22,500 nt of DNA. Source: Paulinella micropora. Lineage: Eukaryota > Cercozoa > Imbricatea > Euglyphida > Paulinellidae. Position 1 is the stretch's first letter; each line of letters begins with the position of its first letter. Under the pieces are notes generated by a model. The model did no database searches and was not told the DNA's origin. It saw nothing but the letters and a program-made list of their open reading frames with translations. A program made the position numbers and the translations under genes. The stretch is from positions 7,501 through 30,000 of the forward strand of contig WBZZ01002850.1 in the NCBI GenBank assembly GCA_019918135.1, read 5' to 3'. Positions 9,815-16,620 of the stretch are shown one piece after another.

Positions 9815-10541
9815 GAACGATCCCAACAAGCAGGCTCTAGTGGAAGCCTCGCAGAAGCATATCTGGGCGGGGGCGAGGAAGCTACTGAAGAGGGCACAGC
9901 TGCCATATGTGTACTTGGGTTACGCGCTACTGCACGTTGGGCTACTGCATAACCTGACGCCGCCACCGGGAGGCAAAGAGCCGCGACTATTCACCATGTT
10001 CCCTTACGATAAAAACGTGGAATGGCTGTCGTTGCTGCACACCTTTGGATGCCTCTGTCATGCGGTGCTTGACAAGAAGTACGATTGGCTGCGAAAGGAG
10101 GAGGACCGCTCCTTACCCGCGGCGTGGACGGGGTTGGACTTGGAGACCTCCGCGCACGTGGTTTTAGTCCAGGGGGAGATCAAGCGTTGGCGCGACGTAG
10201 TCAACTTTGACGAGAGTCAACCGGCATGGCCCATCCTAGTACAGATTTGGAAGGCGGCCGGGTTGAAGGTGGACGAGGGCCAAGGTGCTCCGATCAACGA
10301 TGATCTGGAGGAACTATTCGTCAAACCGGAAGGGGCGCAAGACAGCGATCGCATAGCTGTGGTCAAAGAAGAAAAGGAGGAAGGAACGCTGAGGCAGCCG
10401 GAGCCGGAGGAGCAAACGGACGAGACGCGGGAGGTGACTCGAGGTCTGATCGTAGAAGTGCCGGCAAAGGAGTGGGGCTGGAATTGGGCAAAGAAGACCT
10501 ACGGCCCCGAATGGAAGAGTAAGACTGGAAGGGCGCAGTAG
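9777..10541 (+). pseudogene. pol: Copia integrase end (catalytic Glu) and linker to RT
   Basis: The phase changes again within 9777-9814. The catalytic Glu is read in NKQALVEASQKHIW (codon 9843), about 37 codon-lengths from the second Asp, giving a DD35E-like triad; the usual Asn-Gly before Glu is altered. LLHTFGCLCHAVL and VLVQGEIKRWRDVVNFDES match conserved copia segments that follow the core (FGC..Y.. and ..DV.FDE). The rest is a charged Glu/Lys-rich linker toward RT, ending at a stop at 10541 where another frame takes over. Confidence 0.75.
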
Positions 10542-10548
10542 AAGGAGA

Positions 10549-11157
10549 ATGCGATCCCATTCGGAGAGGGAAAAAGCTGCAGCCGGCCCATTCGTGCGGT
10601 TCGAGGGGGAGGAGACCGAAAATGAAGTGGAAAAGATGCTAGACACAAAAATCCTGAAATGGGCAGTACGTGAGCGGGCACTGGCGGCTACCTTTACTCG
10701 TCCGGTGGCGGAGAAGGAAGCTACCGCTTTGGGAAAGTTTGAAGACGCACGAGCGCAAGAAATAGCAACCCTGTGGGCGCAAGGATGCTTTAGGAGGAAA
10801 AAGAGGGAGTCAGTGCCGGAGCGCGACTTGTGCCGTGGGCGGTACGCAGACGCGACAAAGGAATCAGGTGGAAAAGTGCTAAAGTACAAGAGCCGACTGG
10901 TGGCGAAGGGATACTCCATGATACAAGGAGAGCACTACGGGCAACGAACTTTTCCGACCCCATGCACCATGACTATCCTTGGCTTCTTCATGCTGGTGAC
11001 TTTCTACGACCTAGTGTTGGGCAAGTTTGATGTGGGCACTGCCTACATAGAGGCTGAAGTAGAGGAGGCGGGAATGCAGCTCACCTATCTGGTCCCACCC
11101 TTTGGCTTTGAAGAGGAAGGGTACGTGTGGGAAATGGTAAGGGCGCGCAAACTTTAT
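10549..11157 (+). pseudogene. pol: Copia reverse transcriptase, N-terminal half only
   Basis: The frame reads the front of a copia RT: KYKSRLVAKGYSMIQGEHYG (about 10882-10941), TFYDLVLGKFDVGTAYIEAE, which carries the first catalytic Asp (codon near 11029), and LVPPFGFEEEGYVWEMVRAR ending in KLY. In an intact RT the next roughly 100-150 residues carry the YxDD catalytic site. Here the similarity stops at KLY (11155-11157) and RNase H sequence starts in another frame. The copy therefore has no functional polymerase. The ATG at 10549 is probably not a start, because the protein is a polyprotein part. Confidence 0.8.
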
Positions 11158-11447
11158 CAACGGGATCGCCGGAGGCAGAGTGGCCAAAGACTTGGCCAAG
11201 CAAGGGTGGGGTAAGCCACCTGTGGTGTACGAATAACAAGGGGGCTATTGATCTGGCAACCACCAACATCTACCGTCAGAAGTTGGACCACATCGATCTG
11301 CGCTATGCCTACGTCAACGCGATGATATTGGCGGGAAAGGCGGTGTTAGAGAAGATTAGTTCCCCGGACAACTACGGAGATACCAATACCAAGCGGCAGC
11401 GGGGACCAAATTACTCCAAGATCGTGGGAAGGATTGCGCAACCTTGA
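11151..11447 (+). pseudogene. pol: Copia RNase H, C-terminal part
   Basis: Read in a different frame from the RT fragment, this resembles the end of copia RNase H: LSTGSPEAEW (the conserved S.EAE. motif), then LWCTNNKGAIDLA, where the usual Asp-Asn is Asn-Asn (codon 11232), and KLDHIDLRYAYVNAMI matching the KHIDI.YH.VRE motif. The end of the polyprotein follows (NYGDTNTK, compare N.AD.FTK) and a stop at 11447. The first half of RNase H is absent. The Asp to Asn change at a catalytic position is a further inactivating sign. Confidence 0.8.
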
Positions 11448-11523
11448 ACGTTGGAACGCACAAGGGATAAGTTAAGTGTAAGGGTGTGTGTGTGGGTATT
11501 AATGCCATCAAGGCCCCGGGAGC

Positions 11524-11846
11524 TTGGGAAGTGGACTAGGTGATGTGATTAATACAACCGGTTAATACGTTAGCTAATATTGTCAGTTAGTAGTTAGTAC
11601 GGAAAAAGGGTCTATTTTCTGGTATGGGTGGCATTGGTGGCACCAATGCCAATATGACCTGTATGGACACCTAAAATTTAAAGGCTTAGAGCTCTCGTCA
11701 TCTGTTTTGGTTGTTTGGCGGGCTTTTGTCTGTTGTGAGGGAAATTATATTAAAGTTATTGTGGAGCTGGTTAGCTAGTCAACAGGGGACGCCTGGGAGA
11801 CGTGAAACCGGCTTCTAATATCATTTATACTGTCCTACTTCTTAAG
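11524..11846 (+). repeat. Copia 3' LTR
   Basis: It pairs with 3546-3879 and has the same ends. The hairpin is retained at 11629-11651. The preceding 20 bases (GGCCCCGGGAGCTTGGG) are only partly purine, so no convincing polypurine tract is called. C-rich sequence follows immediately. Confidence 0.9.
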
Positions 11847-11900
11847 CCCCCGCCCCCCCCCCCCACACACACACCCGCCGCCGGCCCCCCCCCCCCCTCC
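11847..11900. repeat. Poly-C/CA-rich low-complexity tract
   Basis: Long C runs with a short (CA)n and CCG units begin at the base after the copia 3' LTR. The tract may include one copy of the target-site duplication. Confidence 0.85.
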
Positions 11901-12120
11901 TATCTGCGCCTACAAGTCTGCTACATTTTCCCCGGCACACCATATGATAGTAGTGATTAGTATTATTATATTAGTTTCCTCTCTTTTGCAGAGGAGGCCG
12001 GGAAGATTAGGTTGGAGGCAAACTATATTCTCACTGGCAGAGTGCAAGTTGGATTGAGTGGATATATCAAGTTATATTATAGACCCCGGCATACAATATT
12101 ATATATAAAATAGTGTTTGC

Positions 12121-12158
<38 letters not shown>

Positions 12159-12200
12159 CTTTCCACTCAGCTCTACGAGTGGCAAGTATTCTATTAATAT
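11901..12200. other. Spacer between the two retrotransposons
   Basis: About 300 bases without a coding frame. It contains a 32-base poly(A) run (12123-12154) preceded by an AT-rich segment and followed by a 6-bp hairpin CCACTC/GAGTGG. The poly(A) could be the tail of a retroposed sequence on the + strand, but I recognise no LINE or SINE body upstream. Confidence 0.5.
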
Positions 12201-12263
12201 TACTGTAGGCATCACCCCCGGATAGCCGGTAAAAAGTACACTTTTTTTGGTGTCAGGTGCACC
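12201..12263 (+). repeat. Gypsy 5' LTR, portion confirmed by the right copy
   Basis: TACTGTAGGCATCACC starts both copies. The left LTR must extend further right, but its end cannot be placed because the right copy is cut off by the window. The LTR may start at TACTG (directly abutting the polypurine tract) or at the TG three bases in. Confidence 0.85.
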
Positions 12264-12653
12264 TAGTTTCTTCCCATTATTTCAATATCGTTTGGCCGGA
12301 TTTGACCTAATGCCATTTTAACCTTGGTCTGTTGCCGCTTTCTTTTGTGCGGTTTCACTGAGCTAATATCACGAGACATCATTCACCTTTGGGGATTTGT
12401 GTTTGGTTGTATTACCGACTTTTTAACGAGCTATCTTCGGGGATTTTAACATTGAAGTCACCAGAACACGGCTGATTTCTTTTCTGGCTTGTCCTTTGAC
12501 GGCAGAAGGAAAATTTGGGCTGACCTATCTCCATTGAGTAGGCAGACTCAAACAACAAATACTCCAACACATCCCCACACAAGCTCTTTTGCAAAACAAT
12601 ACGTCTAGGCGTTTGTGAGTAGGTGTCCCAGTACCCTCTCCACAGCCTTTATC

Positions 12654-12717
12654 CCTGTTCTCCCTTGAGGCAGATACCAGACATCTTTTCTGTTCTCCTG
12701 TTCTCCCTTGAGGCAGA
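12654..12717 (+). repeat. Two-copy direct repeat of 21 bp
   Basis: CCTGTTCTCCCTTGAGGCAG plus A is present at 12654-12674 and again, perfectly, at 12697-12717. It lies inside the gypsy LTR or leader. Confidence 0.85.
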
Positions 12718-12723
12718 GACAGA

Positions 12724-13064
12724 GTAAGTCAACAGACGTACGAACAAACACTCACAGTGACAAACAAACTTGAAGGACACGAGCCTAGTACTCTCCCTCT
12801 CAAGTCTGTGCACTTAGTTGCCTCTCAAGTCACACACATCAGAGTATTTTTGCAAATCTCTGACTGTTTTTCGAAAGTAGGTCTGAACACCTATCCGACG
12901 ACAAGTCGACTTCTCAAGGAGTGCTTCTCAAGCCTCTTTGACACTATCTGTACGTAGGTCCTAGTACCTCATAACAGATACAACAACAAAAAGAGCAAAA
13001 GAGAAGAGGAGTGGAGAATGAGATCAAATTTTCAGAGAAAGTCGTACAGACTACTTCTTTCTCA

Positions 13065-13120
<56 letters not shown>

Positions 13121-13193
13121 CACATAAGACATAGAGGTGAGACACTCTCTCTCCATACTATCTTTTCATCTTTTCTCTCTATTCGTTCCCCAG
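12724..13193 (+). other. Candidate leader intron in the gypsy element
   Basis: A donor-like A|GTAAGT at 12724-12729 and an acceptor-like pyrimidine stretch ending TTCGTTCCCCAG at 13193, with TACTATC some 35 bases upstream as a possible branch site. Splicing would remove the poly(A)/CA tract and bring the Gag ATG close to upstream leader sequence. This rests on consensus resemblance only. Confidence 0.2.
13066..13124 (+). repeat. Poly(A)41 followed by (CA)n in the gypsy leader
   Basis: Positions 13066-13106 are all A, and nine CA units follow. The tract lies about 130 bases before the Gag start, inside the putative leader intron. Confidence 0.95.
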
Positions 13194-13255
13194 AGACGAA
13201 CAGAGCAAATACGGGGTAGAATCAGCTCTGTCCCACTCATATTCCCCCAGCGACC

Positions 13256-15145
13256 ATGTCTGAAGAATGGACTGAGGATGACGGAGGGGCGAGTGCTCAA
13301 ACCCCAGAAAATGTAAATACGCTCGTTGGCCCTCTAGGGGACGAAACGGATTTGGCAGGGCCTTCCTTTGACACAGGAGGAGCAGACAATCCAATGGACC
13401 AGGTCCAAGATGAGGGAGCGATGATGACGGAGGAGGAGAAGGAGAAGAAAGAGGAGGAAGATCAGTGGGTGGCCGAATACGCCAAACTAACTGAGAAGGA
13501 ATTTGAAAAGAAAATAGGGGAGCAGCAGGCCGGTAAATGGCTATATATTCTCCCAGAGATTCGATGGGGAGATCCCTTGAGAAAGGAGGATATCTGTTAC
13601 CCCATCCCGAGTCAAGCTCTGCCTCTTGCAGCATTCCTCAGAGACGACGGTGCACAGTTACAGGTGCAACATGTCTCATATGGGGACCAAATGTCTTTAC
13701 TGGAGCTACTCAACCTCATTTGGGGAGTGTTTGAGTGTGCTATACTCTATGAGTACCAGTCTGCGAAAAGTGTGCTGCCATGGAGGACCAGAGCACTGGT
13801 CAGGTTGCTTGATCCTGGTCAGGACATCGAAGGAATAAAGAAGGGAGAAAGAGAGTTTAAAGGCAAGAACCTGCGAGGGCAGCTTAATGTCATGGATGTG
13901 CCTTTGAAACTTATGGAGGCCAAGTTAATTGACTTTGGCAAACTCCAACAAACCAAATTTGGCAGGGACACTCACCCAGTCCTGCAGGAAATAGAAGGGG
14001 AAGTCGGAGGGGTGACGAAGCTGAAAAAGCTGCATGCGGCCTTTCAAAAGGACGATGCATGGAAGAGGTGGGCTCAGACGAAGGATCATACGATCTTGGA
14101 GCCGAAGCAGGCATTCCCTGCTACTAACAAAGCAACAGAGAAGGAGATGGCGGAGAAAACTCTGCTTCTTCGGAAGGCTGCCGAGCTCATGTCATTCTTT
14201 CATCATGCTCAAGACCTGCACATCAGGGATATAGCAACAGAAAAAGAAAGGAAGGAGTTGGAGGCACAAATTGCATTGGCTAGGGCGACGGCAACAATGC
14301 AGGCACTTTCCTCTGGAACTTTTCTGTCTCCCCCTAGTTTCGCCTCGCCAACCCATGCAGCCCCTCCCGCCTCTACGACTGGCTCAGCGCCTACCACTGT
14401 CATTGTCAACAATAACGACAAGAAGGACAGACAGGCTATCATGCAGGCCTTCCAAAAATATACCAAGTCCGATCCAACTGCTCTTACGCTGTATGCAGAG
14501 ACAGCGAGTCAGAAGGATACGGATGCTGGCCTTCGTGACAAGCTCCGAAGGATAAATGCTTGTATGAAGCAGCATCCAACGGACGAAACACAAGAGTATG
14601 AGGCGTTGTCCACTTTGTTGGACCCATCAATCCTTACACAAGGGTTTGATGTAGCGGCATACAAAACGTTGCGAGCGGGAGTGGTGTCGGCTAGAAAGAC
14701 CACCACAGACCTGCAATGCACGGTGCCAGTTGCCGTCCTCTTGCAATATTTTAAAACTCATGGGTATCAGCACCTGTGCACTGGTACTTTGATTGGGTTC
14801 GAAATTTTTCAAGAGGTGAACACAGGGTTAGCCGATAGCACGAGGTTGGCGGCGATCCTCACGGAGGTCAGCGCCAAGTACGGGCTCTTTTATAGCCGGA
14901 AGTCCATCATTCTGTACTTCTTGAGCGCTTTGTGTGCCAGACACCCGAGCAAGCTCGCACGGCTCATACAATCATGTCCGTCCTTCAAGGCGGTGAAGAA
15001 GGGGGACTTTTTGGAAACCAATATATACGAGAAGACTGTTGCGGCTACTCAGCCGGACGACCTGTTCAAGGAGGTGCTCGACGCGTGTTCCGAATTGGAC
15101 ACTGCCACTGAGTCACTCTCCAGTACCACGACACAGGGGTTGTAG
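13256..15145 (+). CDS. gag: Gypsy Gag-like protein (629 aa)
   Basis: ATG at 13256 starts the first long frame after the leader. The N-terminus is acidic and low-complexity (about residues 1-75, with an EEEKEKKEEE-type run). A folded-looking domain follows (about 75-330; WLYILPEIRWGDPL, LLELLNLIWGVFECAILYEY), with a helical, charged segment near 285-350, an Ala/Ser/Pro/Thr linker (about 350-385), and a second helical domain (about 390-615; FFLSALCAR-like hydrophobic helices at 555-575). No standard Retrotrans_gag motif or CCHC knuckle is visible, so the Gag assignment rests on position. The last 34 bases overlap the next frame (-1), with GGGG just before the TAG. It is long for a gypsy Gag. 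No internal disruption is seen. Confidence 0.7.
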   Translation: MSEEWTEDDGGASAQTPENVNTLVGPLGDETDLAGPSFDTGGADNPMDQVQDEGAMMTEEEKEKKEEEDQWVAEYAKLTEKEFEKKIGEQQAGKWLYILPEIRWGDPLRKEDICYPIPSQALPLAAFLRDDGAQLQVQHVSYGDQMSLLELLNLIWGVFECAILYEYQSAKSVLPWRTRALVRLLDPGQDIEGIKKGEREFKGKNLRGQLNVMDVPLKLMEAKLIDFGKLQQTKFGRDTHPVLQEIEGEVGGVTKLKKLHAAFQKDDAWKRWAQTKDHTILEPKQAFPATNKATEKEMAEKTLLLRKAAELMSFFHHAQDLHIRDIATEKERKELEAQIALARATATMQALSSGTFLSPPSFASPTHAAPPASTTGSAPTTVIVNNNDKKDRQAIMQAFQKYTKSDPTALTLYAETASQKDTDAGLRDKLRRINACMKQHPTDETQEYEALSTLLDPSILTQGFDVAAYKTLRAGVVSARKTTTDLQCTVPVAVLLQYFKTHGYQHLCTGTLIGFEIFQEVNTGLADSTRLAAILTEVSAKYGLFYSRKSIILYFLSALCARHPSKLARLIQSCPSFKAVKKGDFLETNIYEKTVAATQPDDLFKEVLDACSELDTATESLSSTTTQGL

Positions 15146-15756
15146 GTGCCCAAGCAGCACATGCAACTCGGGTGGCAGGTCTGAAGAGAGGGAGAGATGA
15201 GAAGGTACCTTGTTACCGCTATTTCTCATACATGACCTGCAAGAAGGAGCAAGAGCTTGGCGTAGGCAACTGCCCATACAGCCATGACTCTGATGATGTG
15301 AGGATGCGAAATACCTTCTTGCGAGAGCTCAAAGGCAGCAGAAGGGGCACATACTTCATGTACAAGAAGGAGTTGGAGGAGAGGAAGTGGAGTGCAAATA
15401 TGGTCGACGATGCGGAGTTCCGCGGGGCCATCATTTCCTTCCTTGAGAAGATGCAGAAGAAGGAGGCGAAAGAACAACAACAGGGCCGACCAATGGCGCC
15501 GACAAGAGGAGGAGGAATGAGAGGATCGTCTCGAGGGTCCCGAGGGACGCAACGAGGAGGAGGAAAGGGGAGGTCGATCGTCCAAGTGGAGGCTGGACCC
15601 CAACGAGGACCCCAACGCGCCCTCCCAGAGGAAGCGGATACTGGAATAGCTCTAGCTCCAGTTCCAGCTCCAACTATCCCCAGCAGGCATATGCCGCTGC
15701 GAGTGGGGACCAACAAGACGCTGGCACCGACCCAGGTGAGCGTATTGAAGTCTTAA
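15112..15756 (+). pseudogene. Gypsy nucleocapsid-like protein: CCCH finger and RG-rich region
   Basis: This frame is -1 relative to Gag and is open from 15112; a GTG at 15172 is not needed as a start if it is entered by frameshift. It carries one CCCH finger with long spacing (C-x8-C-x10-C-x3-H; Cys codon at 15211, His at 15283) and then an Arg/Gly-rich stretch (RGGGMRGSSRGSRGTQRGGG, about 15508-15570) typical of RNA-binding tails. From about 15600 the natural reading switches to another frame, where a Ser-rich tail (GYWNSSSSSSSSNYPQQAYA and on to ERIEVLK) ends at TGA 15759-15761. The finger and RG tail suggest genome RNA binding, replacing the CCHC knuckle. Confidence 0.65.
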
Positions 15757-15761
15757 AATGA

Positions 15762-16418
15762 CGGGAGGAGAAGAGGGAGAAGGGGACAAAAACTGTTCTT
15801 TTTAATCCGACAGTCACGGTTATGCCTGCTGTTGTTGAACAGAATACGATCAGTCCCGTACCTCCTAGACGTGAAGTTGAAGGCACACAGCCTCAAAAGC
15901 CTCAAGGTAAGCATTTGCTAGTCCATCCTTCGAGAGCTAATGTGATAAATGATGCAAATAGGAAGGCGAAGAAGGCGATGGAGGAGAGGAAACCGAAACC
16001 GAATGCTGGGCCTTCGCCTGCAAAGAAACAGCGGGTCGTTTCGCCGCCGACGCACTCAATAGTCTCTACTGTAGACACATGTACACTCAGTGTACCAGAC
16101 TCTGTCTCACAGACACCCGAGATACCGGAAGACCCGGATACTCGAGAGGCTAAGCTAGAGAGGACGGAGGAGGAACGAAAAGAGGACAAGGAACTTGAGC
16201 TTAGACTCAAAACCTTAGAACAAAAAATTCATGTGCTAGCGGCTAGTTTACACAGACCGGACGCGCTATGCTACACTGACCTCTTTTGTGAAACTTTACA
16301 AACCACATTGAAAGTTGGTAATGATACGATGGCGAATATTAATATTGTCGGCCGGAAGTTTTTAAACGGTCACCGGGCATGGGTGGACAAAACACTAGAA
16401 AAACAAAGGGGACCCTAA
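15762..16418 (+). pseudogene. Gypsy linker region upstream of protease, unrecognised
   Basis: Open in the same frame as the Ser-rich nucleocapsid tail, directly after TGA 15759-15761. An ATG at 15822 exists, but sequence from 15762 (KREKGTKTVLFNPTVTV) also looks coding. The region has a Lys/Pro-rich part (about 15960-16040), an acidic/Arg/Glu coiled-coil-like helix (about 16110-16230; EERKEDKELELRLKTLEQK) and a C-terminal piece up to 16418. In gypsy elements this position should hold the protease N-terminus, but I see no D-T/S-G motif. No family is recognised. Confidence 0.5.
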
Positions 16419-16420
16419 AA

Positions 16421-16620
16421 GGGGTAGGCAGCCGTACAGAAATTACGGGCATCGTCACATTAATTTTTAAATTGACATCCGGTCGGTCGAGTATATCGTG
16501 CGGACCTCTATGTTGTCCCCGATTACCACGGTTCAATCCTGCTGTCGTATGACCAATTGGCTACGATGGGGGCTGTGATCGATTACGCCGCACGGCGGGT
16601 AATTTATGGAGTGAAGAGAG
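16421..16620 (+). pseudogene. pol: Gypsy protease remnant, frameshifted, active site not seen
   Basis: Two frames together read like the back half of a retroelement aspartic protease. One covers TEITGIVTLIFKLTSGRSS (about 16436-16492), the other YRADLYVVPDYHGSILLSYD and ATMGAVIDYAARRVIYG (about 16494-16610). The latter corresponds to the conserved ILG.D.L...AVIDYA region. The switch lies near 16480-16495, and TGA at 16473 blocks the second frame upstream. The catalytic D-T/S-G, expected some 40-60 residues earlier, was not found in any frame. The second part runs straight into the next domain and RT. Confidence 0.6.

Larger units (their letters stand above)
3546..11846 (+). mobile_element. 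Ty1/copia LTR retrotransposon, defective
   Basis: Two direct repeats of about 330 bp bound a region whose translated fragments fall in the copia order: Gag, zinc knuckles, protease, integrase, reverse transcriptase, RNase H. The integrase zinc-binding and DDE segments lie upstream of RT, which separates copia from gypsy. The coding region is broken by in-frame stops (TAG 5128, TAA 7163, TGA 8946), several frameshifts and a deletion that removes the RT catalytic site. CCCCC lies immediately outside both ends (3541-3545 and 11847-11851) and may be a 5-bp target-site duplication, but it is low complexity and weak evidence alone. The copy cannot be autonomous. Confidence 0.92.
12264..13255 (+). 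other. Rest of gypsy 5' LTR and untranslated leader
   Basis: About 990 bases without a credible coding frame. I could not locate the LTR end or a primer binding site. It holds a two-copy repeat (12654-12717), a 41-base poly(A) run followed by (CA)n (13066-13124), and a possible leader intron (GTAAGT at 12724, pyrimidine tract and CAG ending at 13193). The Gag ATG follows at 13256. Confidence 0.55.

Noticed and set aside
11965..11995. Strong 3' splice-site look-alike (pyrimidines then TTTTGCAG) in the spacer
   Set aside because: There is no coding frame after it and no matching donor or upstream exon; it is likely chance.
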